From Anastatus disparis (lineage: Eukaryota; Arthropoda; Insecta; Hymenoptera; Eupelmidae): 64,000 nucleotides of DNA. Below are positions 1 through 11,638 of this stretch, piece by piece. The DNA lies in NCBI GenBank assembly GCA_017163975.1, contig JAFFSR010000373.1:868001-932000 (forward strand), written 5' to 3'. Under the pieces are notes generated by a model. That model was given only the letters and a program-made list of their open reading frames with translations, did no database searches and was not told the origin of the DNA. Both the position numbers and the translations under genes were made by a program. Numbering within the stretch: the stretch's first letter is position 1; the number at the start of each line of letters is the position of its first letter.

Positions 1-500
1 TAATCTTTATATCATACGCAGAGTGTGAATTACTTACACTAACATATTGACGTAAACCAATAACATTTCCACGACAGTAATGATCATTGAATTCAAAATA
101 CTTTCAAGAGCTTAATAAAACTTTGTCGATAACAACGTGAAAGGGGTTTAATTAATTGTTTGATGAATATTTGGGCAATTTTACTCACTCTATTATTTTG
201 ATAGCCTTGTTAATTCCTTACATGCTTTCGTATGCAGCAATCAATGGTTAATTTTTGTTTTTAATTCTTTTCCAATTAATTTTGCTTAGATAGCATAGAT
301 GCAGCCTCTTGACCAAGCTTTAAGCATTTTTCCCACCTACGCGTGATAATGGTTACCATTGATTCCGTATTTCTTTTTTTCTTTACCATTTATTTTCCTT
401 AGTTTGACGTACAGGATGTAATAAAAAGCCTATGGATGTAGCCATCAAGCGTAATATCTTCTATTCGACAAATATGAAAAATGATTTTATAAATGTGTGG
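1..500 (+). repeat. Element A left terminal inverted repeat
   Basis: Bases 1-320 are the near-perfect reverse complement of 16400-16722. Bases 395-500 match 16929-17033 and bases 265-395 match about 17300-17440, also inverted. The right side therefore holds one unit plus part of a second, in a different order. A TACTGTCGTGGAAA-type motif recurs (around 66 on the minus strand, 16648, 16777 and, diverged, 17153) and could be a terminal protein-binding iteron. Confidence 0.75.
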
Positions 501-959
501 TGAAAAAAAGTGTGTTACAATCCGGTCTATTTAAAATACGTATAAGTCTTCCCTTCCTTAAAAAAATGTATTTTCTTTTAGGAAAGGGCTAGCCCTTCTC
601 TCTTCTTATTTTTAAGGAAAGGATAGAGCGCCGCCCACTGTATGTTCTATTTTGGGGACGCAGAAAAATTGACCTACTCTTAGAAGAGAGGGAAAGGGCA
701 GACCTTTTAGGCAGTGCTGGTCTACTATGCGTTTTCTTTGACATTGCATGAAAATTTACCTGCTTTTAGAAGAGACGGAAAGGGGTGACCTGTCTCTAAA
801 TGCAGTACATTGTGTGTGTTCTTTTTTAAGTCACAGGTGCATGAAAATAATGAATTACGCCTTTTTTTAGGATATAGTACATAAGCAAAGCTATAAATTT
901 GCCTTCTATTATATTTTTTAAGTCACTGTTTTTGAAAGATTATCTTTTGTTCTTTTTTT
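501..959. other. Non-coding subterminal region of element A
   Basis: No gene is seen. Degenerate versions of the downstream 310-bp unit are present, with pieces such as gaaagggcagacc near 690 and 775. It looks like the decayed edge of the tandem array. Confidence 0.5.
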
Positions 960-3900
960 GAGAAAAAAAGATTTATTGAAAGGGTCAGCTACCTTTTCTC
1001 ATCTTGTTTTAAAATAGAGAATCCTTATTGGAAGAAAATATACGAGACTTTACTCTGTTAAAAAAAGGAAAATGCTTTTTTGAAAATGTTTCTTTTATTT
1101 TCACAGGTGCATGTCGGCTTTCTTGAGAAAAAGTATCTTGCAGGGGGTCAAAGATTTCACGTGCGAAAGTTTTTTAAGATGAAGAGATATTTATTGAAAG
1201 GGTTACGTGTATTCCTTTTTGACTTCTAAGATATTGTCTTAAGTTACTTTTTTAGAAAGAAAATCTTTTTTTGAAAAAAGATTTATTGAAAGGGTCAGCT
1301 ACCTTTTCCCTTCTTGTTTGAAAATAGAGAATCCTTATTTGAAGAAGAAAATATACGAGGCTTTACTCTGTTAAAAAAGGAAAATGCTGTTTTGAAAATG
1401 TTTCTTTTATATTTACAGGTGCATGTCGGCTTTCATGAGAAAAAGTATCTTGCAGGGGGTCAAAGATTTCACGTGCGAAAGTTTTTTAAGGTGAAGAGAT
1501 ATTTATTAAGAGGGTTACTTGTATTCTTTTTTAACTTCTAAGATATTGTCTTAAGTTACTTTTTGTGAAAGAAAATCTTTTTTGAGAAAAAAAGATTTAT
1601 TGAAAGGGTCAGCTACCTTTTCCCTTCTTGTTTTAAAATAGAGAATCCTCATTTGAAGAAGAAAATATACGAGGCTTTACTCTGTTAAAAAAGGAAAATG
1701 CTGTTTTGAAAATGTTTCTTTTATATTTACAGGTGCATGTCGGCTTTCTTGAGAAAAAGTATCTTGCAGGGGGTCAAAGATTTCACGTGCGAAAGTTTTT
1801 TAAGATAAAGAGTTATTTATTGAAAGGGTTACTTGCATTCTTTTTTTTAACTTCTAAGATATTGTCTTAAGTTACTTTTTGTGAAAGAAAATCTTTTTTG
1901 AGAAAAAAAGATTTATTGAAAGGGTCAGCTACCTTTTCCCTTCTTGTTTTAAAATAGAGAATCCTCATTTGAAGAAGAAAATATACGAGGCTTTACTCTG
2001 TTAAAAAAGGAAAATGCTGTTTTGAAAATGTTTCTTTTATATTTACAGGTGCATGTCGGCTTTCTTGAGAAAAAGTATCTTGCAGGGAGTCAAAGATTTC
2101 ACGTGCGAAAGTTTTTTAAGATGAAGAGATATTTATTGAAAGGGTTACGTGTATTCTTTTTTTTTAACTTCTAAGATATTGTCTTAACTTAAAATCTTTT
2201 TTGAGAAAAAAAGATTTATTGAAAGGGTCAGCTACCTTTTCTCATCTTGTTTTAAAATAGAGAATCCTTATTGGAAGAAAATATACGAGACTTTACTCTG
2301 TTAAAAAAAGGAAAATGCTTTTTTGAAAATGTTTCTTTTATTTTCACAGGTGCATGTCGGCTTTCTTGAGAAAAAGTATCTTGCAGGGGGTCAAAGATTT
2401 CACGTGCGAAAGTTTTTTAAGATAAAGAGATATTTATTGAAAGGGTTACGTGTATTCTTTTTTGACTTCTAAGATATTGTCTTAAGTTACTTTTTGTGAA
2501 AGAAAATCTTTTTTGAGAAAAAAAGATTTATTGAAAGGGTCAGCTACCTTTTCCCTTCTTGTTTGAAAATAGAGAATCCTTATTTGAAGAAGAAAATATA
2601 CGAGGCTTTACTCTGTTAAAAAAGGAAAATGCTGTTTTGAAAATGTTTCTTTTATATTTATAGGTGCATGTCGGCTTTCTTGAGAAAAAGTATCTTGCAG
2701 GGGGTCAAAGATTTCACGTGCGAAAGTTTTTTAAGATGAAGAGATATTTATTGAAAGGGTTACGTGTATTCCTTTTTGACTTCTAAGATATTGTCTTAAG
2801 TTACTTTTTGTGAAAGAAAATCTTTTTTGAGAAAAAAAGATTTATTGAAAGGGTCAGCTACCTTTTCCCTTCTTGTTTGAAAATAGAGAATCCTTATTTG
2901 AAGAAGAAAATATACGAGGCTTTACTCTGTTAAAAAAGGAAAATGCTGTTTTGAAAATGTTTCTTTTATATTTACAGGTGCATGTCGGCTTTCATGAGAA
3001 AAAGTATCTTGCAGGGGGTCAAAGATTTCACGTGCGAAAGTTTTTTAAGATGAAGAGATATTTATTGAAAGGATTACGTGTATTCTTTTTTGACTTCTAA
3101 GATATTGTCTTAAGTTACTTTTTGTGAAAGAAAATCTTTTTTGAGAAAAAAAGATTTATTGAAAGGGTCAGCTACCTTTTCCCTTCTTGTTTTAAAATAG
3201 AGAATCCTCATTTGAAGAAGAAAATATACGAGGCTTTACTCTGTTAAAAAAGGAAAATGCTGTTTTGAAAATGTTTCTTTTATATTTACAGGTGCATGTC
3301 GGCTTTCTTGAGAAAAAGTATCTTGCAGGGGGTCAAAGATTTCACGTGCGAAAGGTTTTTAAGATAAAGAGTTATTTATTGAAAGGGTTACTTGCATTCT
3401 TTTTTCTAACTTCTAAGATATTGTCTTAAGTTACTTTTTGTGAAAGAAAATCTTTTTTGAGAAAAAAAGATTTATTGAAAGGGTCAGCTACCTTTTCCCT
3501 TCTTGTTTGAAAATAGAGAATCCTTATTTGAAGAAGAAAATATACGAGGCTTTACTCTGTTAAAAAAGGAAAATGCTGTTTTGAAAATGTTTCTTTTATA
3601 TTTACAGGTGCATGTCGGCTTTCATGAGAAAAAGTATCTTGCAGGGGGTCAAAGATTTCACGTGCGAAAGTTTTTTAAGGTGAAGAGATATTTATTAAGA
3701 GGGTTACTTGTATTCTTTTTTAACTTCTAATATATTATCTTATGTCACTTTTTGTGAAAGAAAAACTTTTTTGAGAAAAAAGATTTATTAAAAGGGTCAG
3801 CTACCTTTTCCCTTCTTGTTTTAAAATAGAGAATCCTTATTTGAAGAAAATATACGAGGCTTTACTCTGTTAAAAAAAGGAAAATGCTTTTTTGAAAATG

Positions 3901-4330
3901 TTTCTTTTATTTTCACAGGTGCATGTCGATTTTCTTGAGAAAAAAGTATCTTGCAGGGGTCAATTTCACGTGCGAAAGTTTTTTAAGATGAAGAGATATT
4001 TTTTGAAAGGGTTACTTGTATTCTTTTTAACTTCTAAGATATTGTCTTAAGTTACTTTTTGTAAAATAAAATCTTTTTTGAGAAAAAAGATTTATTGAAA
4101 GGATCAGCTACCTTTTCTCTTATTTTAAAATAGAGAATCCTTATTTGAAGAAAATATAGGAGGCTTTACTCTGTTAAAAAAAGGAAAATGCTTTTTTGAA
4201 AATATTTTTTTTTTCACAGGTGTATGTCTGTTTTCTTAAGAAAAAAGTATTTTGCAGGTGGTCAAAGATTTGACTTGCGAAAGTTTTTTGAGATAAAGAG
4301 TTATTTATTGAAGGGTCAGTTGTATTTTTT
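960..4330 (+). repeat. Tandem array of about 11 units of about 310 bp
   Basis: The landmark gtcagctacc recurs at 984, 1294, 1608, 1924, 2227, 2539, 2853, 3167, 3483, 3796 and (as atcagctacc) 4103, a period of 303-316 bp. Two degenerate units follow to about 4570. Each unit contains a pyrimidine tract ending in tatttacag, which looks like a 3' splice site, then gtgcatgtcgg, and an E-box in ttCACGTGcg. A 75-codon frame is open in only three copies (1314, 2873 and 3503) and is broken elsewhere by single-base changes, so it is unlikely to be coding. The units are highly similar, which implies recent expansion or homogenisation. The function is unknown; an origin, enhancer or non-coding transcript are possibilities. 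Confidence 0.9.
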
Positions 4331-4690
4331 TTTCATGTATCAAAAAAAAGCAATGAATGCTTGAAGAAGATATATGAGACCCACCACTGCAAAAAATAAA
4401 ATCTTTTTTCTTTTAAAAAATTATTTTCTTGATCCAGGTGTGTGTGTAAATTTCCTTAAGAAAAACAGCTTTTTGCAGGCGATCGGAAATTTCACAAGCA
4501 AAAGTTTTTTTTTCAGAAAAGAGTTATTTATTGGAAGGGTCATAAAAATTAAATTTTTAGGCGTGTTCGTGCCCAAAGGAGGATGGATGAAATTTCTCTA
4601 AGGGAGGTGTTTAATTTTTGGAGGGAAGTTTTTTTCACCAATCATAGGTTTTTTTTTTTAATAAAAGAAAATTGGAAAGCTTAAATTTTC
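4331..4690. other. Degenerate repeat edge and intergenic DNA
   Basis: This stretch holds two decayed partial units of the 310-bp repeat and then AT-rich DNA. The only long open frame (4374-4601) runs through the decayed repeat and is not credible as a gene. Confidence 0.5.
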
Positions 4691-4691
4691 G

Positions 4692-4728
4692 TATATAAAC
4701 TCTGACACGTGCCATAGTTTATCAGTTC
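4692..4728 (+). promoter_or_regulatory. TATA/initiator promoter of the spliced arginine-rich gene
   Basis: TATATAAA at 4692-4699 is followed, with the A about 30 nt downstream at 4724, by TCAGTT, the arthropod initiator. The first ATG of the gene is at 4792. Spacing and sequence fit an insect RNA polymerase II core promoter. Confidence 0.7.
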
Positions 4729-5749
4729 TAAAATTTTTCAACTCTTCTTGTTCACAAGAAAAAAAAAAAGGTTTTAAATAGAAGTAAAAAAATGGATAAT
4801 AATAATCCAAATAACCATATTGAAGTGCTTCGAGAAGAACCTGTTTGGGATCAACGTGAGGACAGAAATCACTTTCTCGACAACCTTAGGATAGTTCGCG
4901 AAAACGAATCAGCCTGTTTAGAGGAGGAACATGCTGTAGCATCAGCTACAACCGACTATCCTGAAGAGGTTGAAGTTATGGGGGAAGCAGAACATATGTA
5001 CCAGGTAAGATTAGAGGTCGAAGATAATGCTGTACAATGGGCGCAGGAAGCTGAAGATAGACGGCAGCGAGGAGCGCGAGAAAGGCGCGAATTCCGTCAA
5101 TTTGCAAGAGTCGAGTTCCGTAGACGCCGTGACTCTTATTCTTCTGGAGAGGAAGAAGAAGATAGACATCGGGTATGTATTTTAAAATGATTATTTTTTT
5201 TTATTATTATTATTCAAAACTGGTAACATCATTACTTTCTTTTTATTTACAGTCTCCTACGAGAGAGTTGCCGTCAATGCCTGAATTATATAGGGATCTT
5301 CGTCTTGCAGAACAGGTGTGTTAAAATTTTTTTTTATGTGTTGTTTAGTTTCATATTTATTTTATTCTATTTAATTTTTGTATTTATTTTTATGTTAATT
5401 TCATTTTGTTCAATTTCATATTTATTGTCTTATTGTTATTTTATTTGATTTTTATATTTATTTAATTTCTTTTGAACATTTGCTTAATTTTTCCAGCAAG
5501 CTCAAGTAAGGAATCTTGAAAGAGCTGCACGCAGATCTAGAAGGATGCAACGTTATACAAATCGTGCACGTAGATATGTACAGATGCAGAGGCCTGAAGA
5601 TATATATGATGCCAGTACAGAAGAGGATAGTAGTGGAATCGATTCAGGAATGGAAAGTGATCCTAATTTTATCGACGACTCCGAGTGCGCACCGCGACCC
5701 ATAAAGCTGGAAGTATACAACAGGTGTAACCATCTAACTGTTAGAGAGA

Positions 5750-6154
5750 TTAAGGGGTGTCCTCATACCGGCACAGAGATCTACCTTATCTACATTTGAA
5801 TTATGTATTTTAATAAAAATTTAACTATTTTTGACTAAAATTCATAGAAGAGGCACATTCTTAACATTCTAAAGAATTTATTGCAACGTCAAAAGACAGA
5901 ATAAAAGTGAAACTGAAGACTTAAACTGCATAATACGATTATTCATAACTACATTGAAAAGTTAATCGTATTAAGCAGTTTTCGCCTTTATTTTTACCTT
6001 TATATTGTCTTTTAACGTTGCAATAAATTCTTTGGCATGTTAAGAATGTGCCTCTCCTACGAATTTCAGTCATGAATAGTTAAATTTTTATTAAAATTCA
6101 TAATTTAAATGTAGATAAGGTAGAACCCTATGTCGGTATGAGGATTCCCCTTAA
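5750..6154. mobile_element. Palindromic MITE with TTAA target duplication, inside exon 3
   Basis: Two long arms (about 5754-5955 and 5960-6150) are near-perfect inverted copies, flanked by TTAA at 5750-5753 and 6151-6154. Removing the insert and one TTAA restores the reading frame up to a GT donor at 6180. This is good evidence for a piggyBac-type insertion into a previously open exon. Confidence 0.9.
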
Positions 6155-6349
6155 TGAAGCAAAAAGGACACATGCACGGGTAAGTTTTATTCATTATTAT
6201 TATTATTTTTATTATTATTACTATTGCTTTCTCATAGAGAAAGCATTGTATCGATAAAAAAAAATTTTTTTTCTATTTTTTCATTAATTTGTACATATTT
6301 GAACTCGGTGAGTTGAAAAAAGTGGTTTCCAGAAAATGTCTGTATGTAT

Positions 6350-6356
<7 letters not shown>

Positions 6357-6425
<69 letters not shown>
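6357..6425 (+). repeat. (TG)n microsatellite
   Basis: An almost pure TG/GT dinucleotide tract, present but much shorter (27284-27302) in the second copy of the enclosing 2.1-kb repeat. Confidence 0.95.
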
Positions 6426-6428
<3 letters not shown>

Positions 6429-7642
6429 ATTTCAGTTAGTAAACTGTATCTCGAGAACTACTCGATGGATTTGCTTCTAATTTTGCATGGAATTTAGTTT
6501 TTTGACTAACATTTCGATTTTTCGTTTTTTGTTTACTACGTGATGAATTTGCTTCAAAATTTGCATGGAAATTATTTGTGATTGCCCGGATAAAATAAAT
6601 TTTTAAAAACTGATTTTCTTAGCTTAGTTTTAATTTTAGAGCATTTTGAAATTAAAAAAAAAATGTTTCTATTTATTAAGCCAATAAACTCTTAAAAACT
6701 ATTCGATGGATTTACTTCAAATTTTCCATACAATTAAATTTTTCGATCAACTGGTGCGGAAGCTATTGAGAATTGGTTTTCTTAGCGTAGTTTTTTTTAG
6801 AATCATTTTAAGAATTTTTAAAAAAAATTTCGATTTTTCATTTTTTTTTTGTATTTTACGTAAACTACTCAAAGAATTTGTTCGAAAATTTGAATAGAAC
6901 TTAATTTCGACTGCCAAAAGTATAAAAAATTTTGTGAACTAATTTTCTTATCACACTTTTAATTTTAGAGCATTCTTAAAATTTTTTTTACAAAAATTTT
7001 TATTTTTTTCTATTTTACGAAAACCATTTGATAGATTTGCTCCAAAATTTGTATGCAATTTATTCGCTACTGTCTGAGGAAAACAAGCTTTGGAAAACTA
7101 ATTTTCTCAGCGCAGTTTTAATTTTAAAGCACTTTTAAAATTTTCAAAAAAATTTTCATTTTTCATTTATTTTTTATTTTGCGTAAACCATACTATGAAT
7201 TTTCTCCAAAATTTTTATACAATTAATTCGCTATTGTCTGAAAAAAATAAGCTTTTGAAAACTAATTTTCTTAGCATAGTTACAATTTTAGAGAATTTTA
7301 TAGATTTAAAAAAAAAATTTCGATTCTTCTTTTCTTATTTTTTTTATTCTACGTAAAGTACTCGATAGATTTGTTCTAAAAATTGCAGAGAAATTATTTG
7401 CGACTGCCAAAAGAAGGGAAATTTTCAAAAATTGATTTTCATAGCGTAGTTTTAATTTATAGCATTTTTAAAATTTTGAAAAAGAAATTTTGAAAAGAAA
7501 ATGTTATTTATTTAATCAGTTAGATCTCGAAAATTACTCGATGGATTTGCTTCAAATTTTGTATACCATCTATGTTTTTGTATAACTAGACGGGAAGCTA
7601 TTGAAAATTGGTATTTATAGAGTAGTTTTTTTTATAGAGCCA

Positions 7643-8031
7643 TTAAGAGGAGGTCACGTATCTCTGTCCTTTTCTAATCAAAGAATTCAGTTTTTTACAG
7701 AAACTAATAACTTTATCAAAAAATGAAGAGAAAGCCGCATCTCGTAATAAAAAAAGCAATATTTTCTTTGATAAGAAAAAATTAATTCAATTGCTTTGTT
7801 TTCAAGAAAACCTTGAAAAACTCAAATCATAGAGGTTAGGGTGGACAATTTGGTTTTTCAAGGTTTTCTTGAAAACGAAGCGATAAAATTAATTTTTTCT
7901 TATTAAAGAAAATATTGCTTTTTTTATTACGAGATGCGGCTTTCTCTTCATTTTTTGATGAAGTCATTAGTTTCTGTAAAAAACTGAATTCTTTGATTAG
8001 AAAAGGACAGAGATACGTGACCTCCTCTTAA
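7643..8031. mobile_element. Palindromic TTAA MITE nested in the 2.1-kb repeat
   Basis: A fold-back with arms beginning GAGGAGGTCACGTATC, flanked by TTAA at 7643-7646 and 8028-8031. It is related to the elements at 61458-61848 and, at the ends, to 18667-19053 and 61075-61461. It is absent from the paralogous 2.1-kb copy at 27160, which confirms insertion. Confidence 0.9.
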
Positions 8032-8829
8032 TATGAACTTTATTTATATATAAATATGATTGCATTTTATAAAGATTAGAAATTTTGTTGTCATCATTCT
8101 TTTTATTACTACATTATATCATTTTTTCAATGGAACAAATTTTTTTGTATTACTTGATGATTTAAAATAAAATTATAAATAATGAAAAAGCAAACAGCTG
8201 GCATATATGTTCGAAATTTATAAAGTACAATATGAGTAAATATTAATGTTAGACAATTTTTTAATATTAAAATCTCATTTAAATAAATATAAAAAAATTT
8301 AATGAAACTCAAAGAGCTCTATGAGAAAGCATTCCGCCAAAGCACTTGGCAGCGTTTTGTTATTAATACTATAAAAAATTTAATTTTTTAGATTCATATT
8401 CGAAATATATTTTTAAAAATTAAACATGGTGAAGACATGGACGCCACCGCATGTTTAATTAGAGAAGGACTACTTCTCCTTGAAAAATGGGCCCGAAGTA
8501 AGCTTGTAAGTATTAATATTTTCATTTTATTTTTTTTTTTTTCAAACACATCAAATATCTGAATTGTTTTTTTCTTGTTTTAGTTATTGGAACTTGCGAA
8601 TACTATATTTTCAAGTATTGGACACGTGACCTTCATAGCGCTTCCCTTAAGGATCTCAAAGAAAGAATGGCAAGATAGTGCTGAAGTGTGGCGATTTTAC
8701 TTAAAATTGCATAAATATTTAGAATATCACAAGAAAAATTTAAATGTTTTATTGATTAGACGAGGAAATCGTTCGCGAACATACTATTCACGTTCTCGAT
8801 ATTGTTAAAATTTTCATTAACTGTAATTT

Positions 8830-9259
8830 AATGTTTTATAATTGTAGTAAAATGAAAAAGTATGGAAAAGTATGGAAAAGTATGAAAAAGTATGGAAAAG
8901 TATGAAAAAGTATAGAAAAAGTATGGAAAAGTATGAAAAAGTATAGAAAAAGTATGAAAAAGTATACAAAAAGTATGAAAAAGTATGGAAAAGTATAGAA
9001 AAGTATGGAAAAGTATGAAAAAATAAAATATACACATCAAATTATTTTTAAAACTATTTATTATAACTTGTACATAATAATACATAAATAAATAAAAATA
9101 TATTAACATTATACATTTGTTTTTTTATTTATCATCACCACCTATAGTTATAATTATATTACAATATTCTATTTAAATATATCTAAATAATATAACAAAA
9201 TACAATTAAATTTTTTTTAGTTATTACATTATTATATTGAAAAATAGAATTTAATTTTT
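8830..9259. repeat. Minisatellite (gaaaaagtatg)n and AT-rich spacer
   Basis: From 8853 to about 9022 the unit GAAAA(A)GTATG is repeated roughly 17 times. The rest, up to the integrase stop, is plain AT-rich DNA. Element B has the apoptosis inhibitor at the equivalent place after integrase; nothing like it is seen here. Confidence 0.9.
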
Positions 9260-10177
9260 TCAAACAATCTCATTTTTATCTATCCAACTATTATGCTTGT
9301 TACTTAGACCTAACCACTTAACATATACACGTTTACCACTTTTCTTTAAAACTTTTTCTACTAAATAAATTTCTGGATACATAGTCTTTTGAATTTCCGT
9401 GTCATAAAAGCCGCCGGAGACTGGTTCATCATAATAATCTTTGACGCGGTAAGTTATAGGATTGGTTTTTACAATTCTTGTTATTGTGAAAATTTCAGTA
9501 GACCAATTTGGTGTATAACCTTTTCCAAAAACTTGTTTTATCTTACTTATTCGCACTTTATCTCCTACTTTGAATTTTGGTTTTTTTACGGGTCTTTTTT
9601 CAGTTGGGTAATTTTTCTTGATTTCTTTTTCATTTATCTTCGTAACGTTTTCAGGCTCGATTCCTATTGTCCGATGTTTTCTTGAATTGTATGCTTTCAC
9701 TAACTCAGGCAGAATATCCAACCATTTATAACTTCCTTGTTTGCTGAATTCTAATCACATTGTATTTTTTAAAGTTCTATTAAAGTGCTCACATATGCTT
9801 GCATGAAGATTACTATGTGAAGAGTAGTGATTTATCTTGTACTTTTTCATAAGATTCTGAAAGTTTGAATTGTAGAATTCTTTTCCTTGGTCAGTTTGTA
9901 AATTCGATGGCACCCGTCCTTGTTTTAATATTGACTTCATAGCTAGAGTAACATCATTGCCACTCTTCGATTTGACTGGTACAGCCCATGCATACTTTGA
10001 AAATATATCTATGACAGTTAGTAAGTAGCGAAAACCCTTGTTTTCCTTAAAATAAGGTATCATTTCTACAAGGTCAGCTTGCCAAGTCTCATCTAATCCA
10101 CGTATGTCATATTTTCTTCGCTTGTACCTTCGACGTGCTGGCTTGTGTAGCTCTTCAACTACTCTTTGACGTTCCAT
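9260..10177 (-). pseudogene. Retroviral-type (Polinton) integrase with chromodomain, one nonsense codon
   Basis: This rve-family integrase would insert the linear viral DNA into host chromosomes. The core carries the first Asp in WQADLVEM, the second in TDQGKEF and the Glu in ICEHFNRTLK. After a basic SH3-like segment (KVGDKVRISK) there is a C-terminal chromodomain (YLVEKVLKK, VYVKWLG, NSWID) of the kind that guides chromatin targeting in Polintons. The ATG is set at 10177 by comparison with element B, one base after the upstream gene's stop. A TGA at 9755-9757 replaces the Trp codon found in B; the frame is otherwise open to 9260. The full length of about 304 aa is normal for the family. Confidence 0.88.
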
Positions 10178-10178
10178 C

Positions 10179-10568
10179 TTAAACTTCAACTTTAGCAATA
10201 TTCGATCGTCTATTCATTTCTTTAATTATATATTCAATATTTGCAAAATTTCGTTGAGTCATATCATAGACATAAGTTAATTTTTCGTCTATTTCTGCTT
10301 TATATATTTCAACTTTGTTCTCATATTCTTGTATAGCTTTAGCAACTTCTATAATTTTAGAAGATAAGTAATCAACTTCTTTCTGTAGGATATTCTTTAG
10401 TGAATTCAAACTAATGGCATCATTTAGATCATTAGCCTCTCCAATATTGCAAAGCCGCTTATTTTCTAAACCAAAATGACCATCTGATGTAACATTGAAT
10501 CCAATACCTCGAGGACCACGACTCACTTGCGAGCCCTCAAGTTTTCTTCCAAACACATCGAGACTCAT
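10179..10568 (-). CDS. Conserved fibre-like protein (DVFGR/GPRG family)
   Basis: A 129-aa protein beginning MSLDVFGR, followed by a short collagen-like GPRGIGF, a DGHFGLENKRLCN block and then a heptad-rich coiled coil over the last 80 residues. The element B homologue (45090-45482) keeps the N-terminal 45 residues well and the coiled coil only in character. A glycine turn followed by a long coiled coil resembles trimeric virion fibres or spikes; that function is inferred from architecture. It sits between the DUF8207-like gene and integrase in both elements. An in-frame upstream ATG at 10622 is less likely, because the MS(L/V)DVFGR start is conserved. Confidence 0.65.
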   Translation of the reverse strand: MSLDVFGRKLEGSQVSRGPRGIGFNVTSDGHFGLENKRLCNIGEANDLNDAISLNSLKNILQKEVDYLSSKIIEVAKAIQEYENKVEIYKAEIDEKLTYVYDMTQRNFANIEYIIKEMNRRSNIAKVEV

Positions 10569-10599
10569 GTTACTACTATTGATTTGAAAATTGTGTACG

Positions 10600-11595
10600 T
10601 CAATATATATGCCCAACTTCACGTAGTTCCTCTATGATTGATTGGATTTCATTGTTGTGATTATTATTTCCAGCAGATCGTTCGGCTATTAATAATCGTA
10701 GTCTTTCGACAAGCTCATTTGGATCATCCCAGTAGACTAGATCTATGGAAGTATTCTTTTTTGCTATTTTATATTTAGGTATGAGACCCCCTCCGCTGGT
10801 AGACATTCTACTGCGATCACTGCGGAACATTGGTGCTATGATTTTTGAATATTTTCTACTCTTCGAAGAGCGTATATTCTCACTTTTGCTATGTCTTTTT
10901 CTATGGGCATTTGTTGCTTCCAGGATAATGCGATAGTTCTTGCGATCTGTTGTACTTAAAAGATTATCATCTGGTTCTTTTTTGAAAAGCAATTCCATTA
11001 GACCACTGCTTTTAGAAAAACTTAAATCTTTCACTTTTATTAGTTTATCATCAAATTAAATTTGTGAATCACCCATCATGTATACCCCACTGACTTTTCT
11101 CACTCCGTATATGTTATCGATTTTGCTGCGGCTTCCATTTAGCATTGATAAAAAGTCTGTCGGTTCAGTTTCTTTATGCGCAGGTACAAATGGTGAATAT
11201 ATAGATTTGAATGATGAATTTGCAGAATTGAATGATGAATTCATCATTGTGCTATTTATCGGAGAAAAATCATCGCCATTAGAAGCGTCATTATCAAACG
11301 CAGAACCCGAGTCATTAATATCGTTTAAAATATAACTTGATTCGTCAAATCTCAATCTTTTTTTTGCCGATTTTCTGTTACTGTCTATAGCCGAAATGTG
11401 ATTAGAACGTGACACACTTTCAGTTGTCGAATCGACAAGCTTTTCAAGTGGTGTAATAACTGGTTTTAAAGTATCACCAATAACCTTTTCAAAATCATCT
11501 CTCTCCTTTTTTAATAAAGAATATTTTAATTTAATAGCCTCACGTGCTCGTAAAAGCTTGCTAAGAACATTTTTTTCTTCCTTAAAGTCAGGCAT
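10600..11595 (-). pseudogene. DUF8207-like Polinton protein, one nonsense codon
   Basis: The N-terminal third is a charged coiled coil with a TLKP..TPL motif. The middle is Ser/Asp-rich and disordered, with a (V/L)YGVR patch. The C-terminal 110 residues form a conserved domain with IAPMF, a basic YKIAKKNT, YWDDPNELVERLRLL and SIIEELREVG, which I associate with the insect-wide DUF8207 family. A TAA at 11056-11058 cuts the frame before that domain. The start is placed at 11595 (MPDFKEE) by alignment with B. The gene follows ATPase and precedes the fibre-like gene in both elements, which suggests a virion or assembly role; the exact function is unknown. Confidence 0.72.
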
Positions 11596-11638
11596 GCTGA
11601 CAAGATGCTGTCTACAATCGAACTGCAAAGATTAAGAT

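Larger units (their letters stand above)
6226..8346 (+). mobile_element. 2.1-kb non-autonomous repeat, copy 1
   Basis: The left edge gctttctcatagagaaagc and the right edge gagctctatgagaaagc are inverted. The same unit occurs at 27160-29325. The body is made of degenerate repeats of about 190 bp with motifs such as ttttcttagcgcagttttaatttt and ctcgatggatttgcttc. There is no coding capacity. This copy sits in intron 4 of the spliced gene and carries a nested MITE at 7643-8031. Confidence 0.8.
4792..8808 (+). pseudogene. Five-exon arginine-rich gene of element A, interrupted by a MITE in exon 3
   Basis: Exons are read at 4792-5172, 5253-5315, 5497-6179 (with a MITE inside), 8392-8505 and 8584-8808. 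Each junction has GT and AG ends, and every intron is phase 0, which is strong support. Without the MITE the product would be about 354 aa. It has an acidic N-terminus, long Arg/Glu-rich helical stretches (residues about 85-125), a Ser/Glu/Asp cluster, and a hydrophobic-charged C-terminus ending in an Arg/Ser/Tyr-rich tail. With the MITE present, translation ends at 5799 after about 248 aa, the last 16 or so residues coming from the MITE. No family is recognised. It has no counterpart in element B and occupies the place where B has replication genes, so a regulatory or DNA/RNA-binding role is possible but unproven. Intron 4 was enlarged to 2.2 kb by a repeat insertion. Confidence 0.7.

Noticed and set aside
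1314..3730. 75-codon open frames repeated in the tandem array as a multi-copy gene
   Set aside because: The frame is open in only three of about eleven units, starts at TTG, and is broken in the others by single-base changes. It is better explained as chance within a repeat.
8828..9109. Minus-strand open frames of 72-93 codons over the minisatellite
   Set aside because: They are translations of the gaaaaagtatg repeat and have no independent support.
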